Shown: positions 1 through 5,627 of the stretch, one piece after another | Position numbering within the stretch: position 1 is the first letter of the stretch | Layout: each line of letters opens with the position of its first letter | Assembly: GCA_002423465.1 (NCBI GenBank) | Contig: DIWG01000009.1 | Location: 26,421-33,188, forward strand | Direction of reading: 5' to 3' | Source of the DNA: Syntrophaceae bacterium UBA6112 | Lineage (GTDB): Bacteria; Desulfobacterota; Syntrophia; Syntrophales; UBA5619 | DNA: 6,768 bases | Notes under the pieces: model-generated | The model's input: only the letters and a program-made list of their open reading frames with translations | Told to the model about the DNA's origin: nothing | The model's database searches: none | Made by a program: the position numbers and the translations under genes

Positions 1-978
1 TGGACCTGGGGAGACAACGGCAGCGGCCAACTGGGCGACGGAACGACGACGGATCGCGCGGTCCCGCTGCCGGTAGCCGGTCTGACCGGCGTGACGGCCG
101 TTGCGGCGGGAACGAATCACACGGCGGTCCTGAAGGATGACGGCACGGTCTGGACGTGGGGAAACAACAACAGCGGACAACTGGGCGACGGGACAACCGC
201 CGGCAGGGCGACTCCCGCTCCGGTCGGCGGTCTTGCGGGCGTCATCGCCGTTGCGGCCGGTTCCGAAGACACGGTGGCCCTGAAGAGCGACGGCACGGTC
301 TGGGCCTGGGGCAACAACAGCAGCGGACAACTGGGCGACGGAACAACGACGAACCGTTCCGTTCCGGTGCAGGTAAGCAGCCTGTTGAGCGTGACGGGAA
401 TCGCGGCCGGCTATGACCATACGGTTGCCCTGAGGAACGACGGCACGGTCTGGGCGTGGGGAAGCAACAGCAACGGCCAACTGGGCGTCGGAACGACGAC
501 CGACAGTGCCGTTCCCGTCCAGGCAAGCAGTGTGACGACCGCGACGGGCGTCGCCGCCGGCACAAAGGACACGTTTGCGCTGAAGATCGACGGCACGGTC
601 TGGTCATGGGGGATCAACGGCAGCGGACAACTGGGCAGCGGAGCGACCACGGACAGGTCCACATCCGGGCAGGTCTCCGGAATAACGGGCGCGGCGGTGA
701 TCGCCGCCGGCGATCAGCATGCCGTTGTCCTGAAGAGCGACGGCACGGTCTGGACATGGGGAAACAACAGCAACGGCCAACTGGGCAATGGAACAACGAC
801 CAACAGCTCCGTCCCGGTACAGTCCGTCGGTCTGTCGGCCATAACGACCATTGCCGGCGGCACAAAGGACACGTTTGCCCGGAAGAGCGACGGCACGCTC
901 TGGGCGTGGGGAAGCAACGGTCAAGGTCAGCTTGGGGATGGAACCCGAACGGATCGCTGGACCCCCCTTCAAGTGCAG
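1..978 (+). repeat. 150-bp in-frame tandem repeat, 6.5 copies
   Basis: The segment GACGGCACGGTCTGG recurs at 139, 289, 439, 589 and 739, and with one change at 889, giving an exact 150-bp period. Unit boundaries taken at the TGG codon are 1, 151, 301, 451, 601, 751 and 901. The GGNCAACTGGGC block is also nearly invariant, while the segment between the conserved blocks varies in base and amino-acid sequence. The period equals one RCC1 blade (50 codons) with no insertions or deletions. Confidence 0.93.
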
Positions 979-981
979 TAA
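1..981 (+). CDS. RCC1-repeat beta-propeller protein, 5' partial
   Basis: The reading frame is open from the first base to the TAA at 979-981, so the visible 326 residues are the C-terminal part of a longer protein. They form six complete 50-residue units and a final 26-residue part unit. Each unit carries the RCC1/BLIP-II-type signature: AAG, then H/D-T-x-A-L-K-x-DGTVW-x-WG, then N-x-x-GQLGDGTT. Such repeats fold into beta-propeller blades and usually bind other proteins; bacterial examples are often parts of large secreted or surface proteins. No catalytic residues, signal peptide or anchor are visible in this fragment, so partner and location are unknown. The GTG at 91 lies inside a repeat and is not a start. 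The last part unit differs from the others in codon use (for example CTT GGG GAT instead of CTG GGC GAC), which suggests a natural C-terminus, although the stop is only 7 bases from an inverted-repeat element. Family assignment is firm; function is not known. Confidence 0.9.
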   Translation, partial: WTWGDNGSGQLGDGTTTDRAVPLPVAGLTGVTAVAAGTNHTAVLKDDGTVWTWGNNNSGQLGDGTTAGRATPAPVGGLAGVIAVAAGSEDTVALKSDGTVWAWGNNSSGQLGDGTTTNRSVPVQVSSLLSVTGIAAGYDHTVALRNDGTVWAWGSNSNGQLGVGTTTDSAVPVQASSVTTATGVAAGTKDTFALKIDGTVWSWGINGSGQLGSGATTDRSTSGQVSGITGAAVIAAGDQHAVVLKSDGTVWTWGNNSNGQLGNGTTTNSSVPVQSVGLSAITTIAGGTKDTFARKSDGTLWAWGSNGQGQLGDGTRTDRWTPLQVQ

Positions 982-988
982 TTAAAAC

Positions 989-1042
989 ACAGGGGACAGC
1001 CACTCATTTCCCAAAGAAGAAATGAGTGGTTGTTCCCAATTT
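989..1042 (+). repeat. Left 54-bp terminal inverted repeat, hairpin-forming
   Basis: This stretch is matched in inverted orientation by 2394-2447 at 50 of 54 positions. It is also internally palindromic: arm 992-1010 pairs with arm 1019-1037 over 19 bp without a gap. Seventeen pairs are Watson-Crick and two are G-T (995/1034 and 999/1030), around the 8-nt loop 1011-1018. No T-run follows, so it is a poor candidate for an intrinsic terminator. The arm begins GGGGACAG, which from memory resembles REP palindromes mobilised by IS200-like REP-associated tyrosine transposases; this resemblance was not checked against any database. Confidence 0.9.
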
Positions 1043-1055
1043 TACCAAATAGTCC

Positions 1056-1086
1056 TTGCAGAAAATACACATATCATGTATTTTCT
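1056..1086 (+). promoter_or_regulatory. 10-bp palindrome and possible core promoter before the ATPase ATG
   Basis: A perfect 10-bp inverted repeat (1060-1069 and 1077-1086) is separated by 7 nt and ends 5 nt before the ATG at 1092. TTGCAG (1056-1061) and TATTTT (1079-1084) have the 17-bp spacing of sigma70 boxes but match the consensus only 3/6 and 4/6. If they are used, transcription would begin at or next to the start codon and the palindrome would overlap the spacer and -10, as an operator would. The palindrome is seen directly; the promoter and operator roles are inferred. Confidence 0.35.
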
Positions 1087-1091
1087 CCTCC

Positions 1092-2432
1092 ATGAAACGC
1101 ACCGTCACTGAATCTTTATACGACTGGAAATCATCCGCCAACCGCAAACCTCTGATTCTCAGGGGCGCCCGGCAGGTCGGCAAGACCTATATCCTGAAAG
1201 AATTCGGCGGGGCGGCCTTCCCCTGTTATCATTATGTCAATTTTGAAAAGGATGAAAGGCTCGGGCGAATATTCGAGCAGGATCTGAGACCGGAGCGCAT
1301 CCTCGACGAATTGCAGTTTTATCTCGACCGGCCCATAGACCGCCGCCGGGATCTGGTCATCTTCGATGAGATCCAGCGCAGCACCAAGGCGCTGGCCAGC
1401 CTGAAATATTTCTCCGAGGAGATGCCGGAGATGGCCCTATGCGCCGCCGGTTCCCTCCTGGGCATGGCGCTGCAGCCGGACTCTTTCCCCGTTGGAAAAG
1501 TTCAATTTCTGGATATGTACCCCCTTTCGTTTGATGAATTTCTCGACGGCGCGGGAAAGGAACGACTGGCCGAATTGATCCGCAAACAGGAATTGACCCG
1601 CCCCTTCCCGGAGACGGCGCACGAACAACTGTGGGGATTGTGGAAACACTACCTGGTTGTCGGCGGCCTGCCCGACATCGTGAACCTTTATCGCGAGCGG
1701 CAGGAGAATTTATACGAGGCCGTTCAGGCGATCCGAAAGGCCCAGCGGGACCTGCTGGAGGCTTATCTGGCCGATATGGCGAAGCACAGCGGGAAAACCA
1801 ACGCCTTGCATATCGAAAAATTATGGCGAAACGTGCCCGCGCAACTGGCGCGGATGCAAAACGGATCGGCCGGAAAATTCAAGCTTCGCGAAGGGATCCC
1901 AGGAATCCGGGGTTACGAGAGATTGTCCGCTCCGCTGGACTGGTTGGAATGCGCCAATCTGCTCATCCGGACGCCCATTATCGACGCCGTTGGCGTTCCT
2001 CTTTCCGGGCATGTGAAGGAAAACCGTTTCAAGCTCTACTTTTTTGATGTGGGGCTGCTGGGGGCCGCAAGCGGCATCGCCCCGGCCACCTTCCTGAACT
2101 ATGACTTCGGCAGCTACCAGGGTTACGTCGCGGAGAATTTTGTGGCTCAGGAACTGCGCGCCGCGGGAGATAAGATCCTCTTCTGCTGGCAGGGGCGCAC
2201 GGCGGAAGTGGAATTTCTTCTGGAACGGGAGGGGGAGATCGTGCCCGTAGAGGTCAAATCCGGATGGGTGACCCAATCGAAAAGCCTGAGGGTCTACACG
2301 GAGCGCTATAACCCTCCGCGGGCGTACATTCTGAGCGCAAACAACATAAGCCGTGGAAATATTAATCTTTATCTCCCGCTCTATGCGGCCAAGAAATTGG
2401 GAACAACCACTCATTTCTTCTCTGGAAAATAA
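1092..2432 (+). CDS. AAA+ ATPase, AAA_14/DUF4143 family with PD-(D/E)XK-like C-terminus
   Basis: The protein has 446 residues. The N-terminal ATPase core shows Walker A GARQVGKT (25-32) and Walker B LVIFDEIQ (88-95), followed by the AAGSLLG motif near 118-124 that is typical of this family. The middle and C-terminal DUF4143 part ends in a restriction-endonuclease-like pattern, E374 and then E387-V-K389 within VPVEVKSG. Proteins of this group are common, often multicopy and transferred between bacteria; no firm cellular role is established, and some have been predicted to act on DNA. ATG 1092 is preferred over the in-frame TTG at 1056 because family members typically begin MKRx near the first helix and the extra 12 residues would be encoded mostly by a palindrome. 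No Shine-Dalgarno sequence precedes either start. Residues 435-446 are encoded by the right inverted repeat, so the natural family C-terminus probably lies near PLYAAKKL. The gene appears intact. Confidence 0.9.
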   Translation: MKRTVTESLYDWKSSANRKPLILRGARQVGKTYILKEFGGAAFPCYHYVNFEKDERLGRIFEQDLRPERILDELQFYLDRPIDRRRDLVIFDEIQRSTKALASLKYFSEEMPEMALCAAGSLLGMALQPDSFPVGKVQFLDMYPLSFDEFLDGAGKERLAELIRKQELTRPFPETAHEQLWGLWKHYLVVGGLPDIVNLYRERQENLYEAVQAIRKAQRDLLEAYLADMAKHSGKTNALHIEKLWRNVPAQLARMQNGSAGKFKLREGIPGIRGYERLSAPLDWLECANLLIRTPIIDAVGVPLSGHVKENRFKLYFFDVGLLGAASGIAPATFLNYDFGSYQGYVAENFVAQELRAAGDKILFCWQGRTAEVEFLLEREGEIVPVEVKSGWVTQSKSLRVYTERYNPPRAYILSANNISRGNINLYLPLYAAKKLGTTTHFFSGK

Positions 2433-2447
2433 GCGGCTGTCCCCTGT
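2394..2447 (-). repeat. Right 54-bp terminal inverted repeat, overlapping the ATPase 3' end
   Basis: Read on the minus strand this matches 989-1042 at 50 of 54 positions, with all four differences being transitions. On the minus strand, arms 2426-2444 and 2399-2417 pair at all 19 positions (14 Watson-Crick and 5 G-T) around an 8-nt loop (2418-2425). On the plus strand those five G-T positions become A-C mismatches. Bases 2394-2432 also encode the last 12 residues and stop of the ATPase. A further perfect 9-bp inverted pair, AATTGGGAA at 2395-2403 and TTCCCAATT at 2456-2464, encloses the hairpin and suggests the element may extend to about 2464. Confidence 0.9.
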
Positions 2448-2476
2448 TTCTCGTATTCCCAATTCCTTTTTCGTCC

Positions 2477-2506
2477 TTGACACGCTCTGGAGGGCTGTGT
2501 TAGCGT
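2477..2506 (+). promoter_or_regulatory. Candidate sigma70 promoter of the TPR-to-hisC operon
   Basis: A perfect TTGACA lies at 2477-2482. An 18-bp spacer leads to TAGCGT (2501-2506), which matches the -10 consensus at only 3 of 6 positions. It sits about 60 bp upstream of the first gene of the operon and just outside the right inverted repeat. The -35 is strong, the -10 weak. Confidence 0.4.
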
Positions 2507-2537
2507 TCATTCCAAATCAGGCCGTAATTCGCTAACA
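2498..2537 (+). repeat. 8-bp inverted repeat around the presumed transcription start
   Basis: TGTTAGCG at 2498-2505 is matched by its exact reverse complement CGCTAACA at 2530-2537, 24 bp apart. The left half covers the weak -10 region and the right half lies in the leader of the TPR gene. It could be a paired operator, a leader hairpin, or chance. Confidence 0.35.
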
Positions 2538-2565
2538 TACCGAATTCTTAAAGAGAAGATGACCA

Positions 2566-3261
2566 ATGGATAAGCCGCAACCCCAGGAGCGCAAGTTGTT
2601 TTTGCAGGATGCCGAGACGTACATCGAACTGGATGATTTCAGAACGGCGCTGAATTTGGCCCAGGAGAGGCTCAGACGGATCCCCGGCGATCTGGACGCC
2701 CGCATCGTGATCTGCCGCGTCTGGCTTCTGCAGGGGAGGCTGGACGAGGCCCGGGACATGCTCCGGGAGATGGAGGAGATCCTGGCCAGCCTCTCCCAGA
2801 TCTACGCCTGCATGGGCGATATCTGCATGAAAAAGGGGATGCGGGAATCGGCGGACGATTTCTACCGGAAGTTCAAAATGCTCAATCCCGATGCGGCGCC
2901 GGCCCGGGATATTTCGGAGAGACTGAAGGATATTGAAGGGCTTCAGTCGAGGGATGAAGCGGCGGAAGTGGTGGAAGCGGCAGAAGAGGCGGAGCAAGCG
3001 GAAGAGGCCGAGGTTCCCGCTGATTTCCAGACGGTGACCCTCGCCGAACTCTATATCCGGCAGGGCCATCTCGGGCCGGCGGAAGAGGTGTTGGCGAAGA
3101 TTGTCGGGCAGGAGCCGCAAAACGAGAAAGCGGCCGGGCTGCTTGGGGAAGTCCGCGACCGGATTCTCCGGGAGGCCTCCGTGCAGCGGTATGCGGCCGT
3201 CATCGCCGAGCTTTCCCGCTGGCTGGACAATATCGGCAGGTTGCGCAGCCATGCTGCATGA
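2566..3261 (+). CDS. Tetratricopeptide-repeat protein, cytoplasmic
   Basis: The protein has 231 residues and no signal peptide or membrane segment. Helical TPR-like units can be read at about 11-42 (AETYIELDDFRTALNLAQERL), 45-72, 76-108 (ending in the usual NP) and 157-190 (LAELYIRQGHLGPAEEVLAKI). The first three are split from the last by a charged, low-complexity Glu/Ala linker at 130-149. The C-terminus ends in an amphipathic helix with a WLDNI motif. TPRs mediate protein-protein contact; the partner here is unknown. AGAGAAG at 2552-2558 is an acceptable ribosome binding site 7 nt before the ATG. The gene is first in the operon, and its stop overlaps the next start by 11 nt, so translation of the two is probably coupled. 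Confidence 0.85.
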   Translation: MDKPQPQERKLFLQDAETYIELDDFRTALNLAQERLRRIPGDLDARIVICRVWLLQGRLDEARDMLREMEEILASLSQIYACMGDICMKKGMRESADDFYRKFKMLNPDAAPARDISERLKDIEGLQSRDEAAEVVEAAEEAEQAEEAEVPADFQTVTLAELYIRQGHLGPAEEVLAKIVGQEPQNEKAAGLLGEVRDRILREASVQRYAAVIAELSRWLDNIGRLRSHAA

Positions 3262-4336
3262 TCCCTTGCCCGGCGCGGATCGGGTCAGCCGCCTGCGGGC
3301 GGGATTTCCGGAAACGGACGCCCTGCTCATTCTGGATGAAAAAAACATCCGTTATCTGACCGGTTTCACCGGCGGCGACGGGGCGCTGATGGTCGGCCCG
3401 GACTGGCTCACGCTGCTGGTGGACGGGCGGTATGCGACCCAGGCGCGGGCCGAGGCCGGGGGGGCGGAGATCTTTGAATTCCGCAAGCGTGGGGAGGGGA
3501 TCGCGGCGACGGCCCGGCGGCACGGGGTCGAATCGGTCGGGTTCGAATCGTCCGTTCTCTCGGTCGAGGAGCACCTGCGGCTGAAGGAGTTGCTGCCGGA
3601 GATTGCGTTCCTGCCCCTTCCCGAAGCGTTCCAGCTTTTTCGCGCCGTCAAGGATGACGGGGAGGTCGACCGGATCCGGGAGGCGGCGCGGATCGCCGGG
3701 GAGGCCCTCGCGGCCGTCCGGGGGATGATCCGGCCGGGCGTCCGGGAGATGGAGATCGCCCTCGAACTGGAATACCGGATGCGGCGCGGCGGGGCGGAGC
3801 AGGTCTCCTTTGAGACGATCGTCGCGGCGGGGGCCAATTCGGCCCTTCCGCATGCGACGCCGGGGCGCCGTCCGGTTATGGACGGGGATTGCGTTATGAT
3901 CGACTTCGGCGCGGTCTGCGACGGCTACCATTCGGATGAAACCTGCACGTTTGTGGTCGGGCGCGCCGCGGAACATCAGCGGGAGGTTTACGGGCTTGTC
4001 CGGGAGGCCCACGATCGGGCGATCCGGGCGATCCGGGCGGGCGTTTCCTGCGGGGAGATTGACGGCGTTGCCCGGTCGTTTCTGGCCGAGGCGGGGTTGG
4101 GGGGCGCGTTCGCTCACGGCGCCGGTCACGGTGTGGGGCTGGATGTGCATGAGGCGCCGCGCCTGGCCGCGGGCCGGGAAGAACTCCTCCGGGCCGGGAT
4201 GGTGGTCACCGTCGAGCCCGGAATCTACCTCCCCGGCCGCTGGGGAGTCCGGATCGAGGATACGGTTCTCGTGATGGAGGAGGGGTGTGAAATCTTGACG
4301 CCGACCTCCAAGGAGTTTACCATCATTGAACGCTGA
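3251..4336 (+). CDS. M24B Xaa-Pro aminopeptidase/dipeptidase (PepP/PepQ-like)
   Basis: This 361-residue cytoplasmic metallopeptidase cleaves peptides at Xaa-Pro bonds and helps recycle proline-containing peptides. The N-terminal creatinase-type domain begins with the conserved NIRYLTGFTGGDGALMV (from residue 32) and VDGRYATQA. The C-terminal pita-bread domain holds all five expected dinuclear-metal ligands: D218 (IDFGA), D229 (YHSDET, the usual 11 residues later), H293 (GAGHGVGLDVHE), E322 (TVEPGIY) and E336 (VRIEDT). Length fits the short bacterial form of about 350-360 residues. The ATG at 3251 is chosen because the frame upstream overlaps the TPR-coding part of the preceding gene. Start and preceding stop overlap by 11 nt. 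Whether it acts as an aminopeptidase (pepP) or dipeptidase (pepQ) cannot be told from sequence alone. Confidence 0.92.
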   Translation: MLHDPLPGADRVSRLRAGFPETDALLILDEKNIRYLTGFTGGDGALMVGPDWLTLLVDGRYATQARAEAGGAEIFEFRKRGEGIAATARRHGVESVGFESSVLSVEEHLRLKELLPEIAFLPLPEAFQLFRAVKDDGEVDRIREAARIAGEALAAVRGMIRPGVREMEIALELEYRMRRGGAEQVSFETIVAAGANSALPHATPGRRPVMDGDCVMIDFGAVCDGYHSDETCTFVVGRAAEHQREVYGLVREAHDRAIRAIRAGVSCGEIDGVARSFLAEAGLGGAFAHGAGHGVGLDVHEAPRLAAGREELLRAGMVVTVEPGIYLPGRWGVRIEDTVLVMEEGCEILTPTSKEFTIIER

Positions 4337-4381
4337 CCCCGGCGGCCGGCGAAAGAATCTCAAGAACAAAGGTGCCATGCG

Positions 4382-4780
4382 ATGAAATTATTTCCGGATG
4401 ATTTGCTGTACAGTCGGGAGCATGTCTGGGTGAGGGTGGAGGGGGATCTGGCCACCATCGGAATCACGGATCATGCGCAGGAGAAATTGGGCGAGATCAT
4501 CTCCCTGGATCTTCCCGAGGTCGATGCCTATCTGGAAAAGGACGAGCCGTTCGGCAGAATCGAATCGGCGAAGGCGGTGATCGAACTCATCTCGCCGGTC
4601 AGCGGGGTGATCATCAGCGTCAATGAAGACATTACGGATGAAATCGGGGTTCTCAACAGCGATCCCCATGACACCGGCTGGATGATCATCGTGGGGATCG
4701 AGGATCCGGCGGAGCTGGATGACCTCCTGGAGGTGGGCGATTATCAGGAGTTCGTGATCCGGGAAGCGGAGGTGGATTGA
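4382..4780 (+). CDS. gcvH: Glycine cleavage system H protein, lipoyl carrier
   Basis: The product is a 132-residue lipoyl-domain protein, close to the usual length of about 125-130. It shows the N-terminal YSREHVWVRVEGDLATIGIT strand pattern, a DLPEV segment, the lipoylation site ESAKA with the acceptor lysine K64, SPVSGVI after it, and the C-terminal GW plus LLEVGDYQEF helix. In the glycine cleavage system GcvH shuttles the aminomethyl group between the P, T and L proteins; in organisms with LipM it is also the first octanoyl acceptor in lipoate assembly. AAAGG at 4368-4372 is a ribosome binding site 9 nt before the ATG. An ATG at 4377 is out of frame and is not used. The lipM gene follows after 7 nt. 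No gcvT, gcvP or lpd gene is in the window, which favours a role as lipoate-assembly carrier but does not prove it. Confidence 0.95.
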   Translation: MKLFPDDLLYSREHVWVRVEGDLATIGITDHAQEKLGEIISLDLPEVDAYLEKDEPFGRIESAKAVIELISPVSGVIISVNEDITDEIGVLNSDPHDTGWMIIVGIEDPAELDDLLEVGDYQEFVIREAEVD

Positions 4781-4787
4781 CGAAGCC

Positions 4788-5627
4788 GTGAAGGAATGGA
4801 GGATTCTCCCTTTCGGGAAGGCCGGCGCCGTGGAGAACATGGCTGTCGATGAGGCCGTCTTCCGGGAAAACATCCGCCAAAAGGCCCTGCCGACGCTCCG
4901 TTTTTACGGCTGGCGAAATCCCGCCCTCTCCATCGGTTACTTTCAGGATTACGCAAAAGAGGTCGACCGGGAGGCCTGCCGGAAGTTCGGCGTGGAGATC
5001 ATCCGGCGTCCGACGGGCGGGAAGGCCGTCCTGCATGAACAGGAGCTGACGTATGCCGTGATTGCCGATGCGGATTCGGACCTCTTCTCGCCGGATATCC
5101 TGAAAACCTATCGCGTGATCAGCGGTTGCATTGCGGAGGGGCTGGCCAAGGTCGGCATCCCGGCGGAGATGAAGGCGGACGAGAGGCATTCGCCGGACGG
5201 AACGCTCCGTGCCGCGTGTTTTTCCGTTCCCTCCCGCTACGAGCTTCTGGTCGGAGGGCGGAAGATCTGCGGCTCCGCCCAGATGAGATCCCACGGCGTC
5301 TTCCTGCAGCACGGGTCGCTGCTCATGGCGTTCGACCCCCTCCGGACCTGCGCGGTCATGCTTCCTCACCGGAATATGGATCAAGACGCCGATCTGCTGC
5401 GGAACGCGGTGACCAGCGTTGGGGAGCAGGCGGGGCCGGCGGTGGGCGAAGAGACGCTCTGCCGCGCTCTCCGCGAGGGGTTTGAACGGTTGCTGGGCAT
5501 CCGGCTCCGGGAAGGGTCGTTGACGCCGACGGAGGAAGCGCTCAAGGAAGAACTGATGCTGAAAAAATACGGCAGCGAAGACTGGAATCGGGAAGGGAGA
5601 AAAAGCGAATGGATATCCGGGTTTTGA
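4788..5627 (+). CDS. lipM: Octanoyl-[ACP]:GcvH octanoyltransferase, LipM type
   Basis: The protein has 279 residues of the BPL/LplA/LipB fold. It transfers octanoate from acyl-carrier protein to the lysine of GcvH, the first step of endogenous lipoate synthesis. Recognisable motifs are NMAVDEA (17-23), LRFYGWRNPALSIGYFQ (37-53), RRPTGGKAVLHEQELTYAV (73-91), the ACF motif with the likely nucleophile C144, YELLVGGRKICGSAQ (151-165) with K159, and GVFLQHGSLL. The spacing and wording match Bacillus subtilis LipM as I remember it, where a Cys in the same CF context is catalytic. LplA ligases share the lysine motif, so lipoate ligase activity is the main alternative; the conserved Cys and the adjacent gcvH favour LipM. 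The start is GTG 4788, with GGAGG overlapping the end of gcvH at a rather long spacing of 15 nt. The 3' end overlaps hisC by 19 nt. Confidence 0.85.
   Translation: MKEWRILPFGKAGAVENMAVDEAVFRENIRQKALPTLRFYGWRNPALSIGYFQDYAKEVDREACRKFGVEIIRRPTGGKAVLHEQELTYAVIADADSDLFSPDILKTYRVISGCIAEGLAKVGIPAEMKADERHSPDGTLRAACFSVPSRYELLVGGRKICGSAQMRSHGVFLQHGSLLMAFDPLRTCAVMLPHRNMDQDADLLRNAVTSVGEQAGPAVGEETLCRALREGFERLLGIRLREGSLTPTEEALKEELMLKKYGSEDWNREGRKSEWISGF

Larger units (their letters stand above)
989..2447 (+). mobile_element. Candidate mobile cassette: ATPase between inverted 54-bp repeats
   Basis: Two 54-bp hairpin-forming repeats lie in inverted orientation at 989-1042 and 2394-2447 and enclose exactly one gene, the AAA_14/DUF4143 ATPase. 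The inner edges are 49 bp upstream of the ATG and inside the last codons. This is the layout of a non-autonomous transposable unit or an expanded REPIN (two inverted REP sequences) with cargo. No transposase is encoded and no flanking target duplication is visible; the bases outside the left end (AAAAC) and the right end (TTCTC) do not match. Several stretches of the ATPase look less GC-rich than the genes to the right. That this unit moves, or once moved, is inference from its architecture. Confidence 0.45.

Noticed and set aside
91..93. GTG as the start of the RCC1 gene
   Set aside because: It is mid-repeat; the same frame is open and encodes matching repeat sequence back to base 1.
1..978. 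CRISPR-like regular repeats
   Set aside because: The 150-bp period is in frame and encodes RCC1 blades; there is no short repeat/spacer structure.
940..981. RCC1 gene truncated by insertion of the ATPase cassette
   Set aside because: No RCC1 coding continues beyond 2447, and the final part unit is already divergent as terminal repeats often are. It cannot be fully excluded because the stop is only 7 bases from the repeat.
992..1037. Left hairpin as a Rho-independent terminator for the RCC1 gene
   Set aside because: The stem is long and strong but no T-run follows, and an inverted second copy exists, so a repeat element explains it better.
1056..1091. TTG 1056 start giving a 12-residue N-terminal extension of the ATPase
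   Set aside because: The extension is encoded mostly by a palindrome, has no ribosome binding site, and is not expected in the family.
2548..3348. Antisense open frame opposite the TPR gene
   Set aside because: It is a shadow of the TPR reading frame, with low-complexity composition and no motif.
3200..4378. Long antisense open frame (392 codons, minus strand) opposite the peptidase gene
   Set aside because: The plus strand encodes a peptidase with all five metal ligands. The antisense product is Pro/Arg/Asp-rich with no recognisable domain, as expected for a GC-rich mirror frame.
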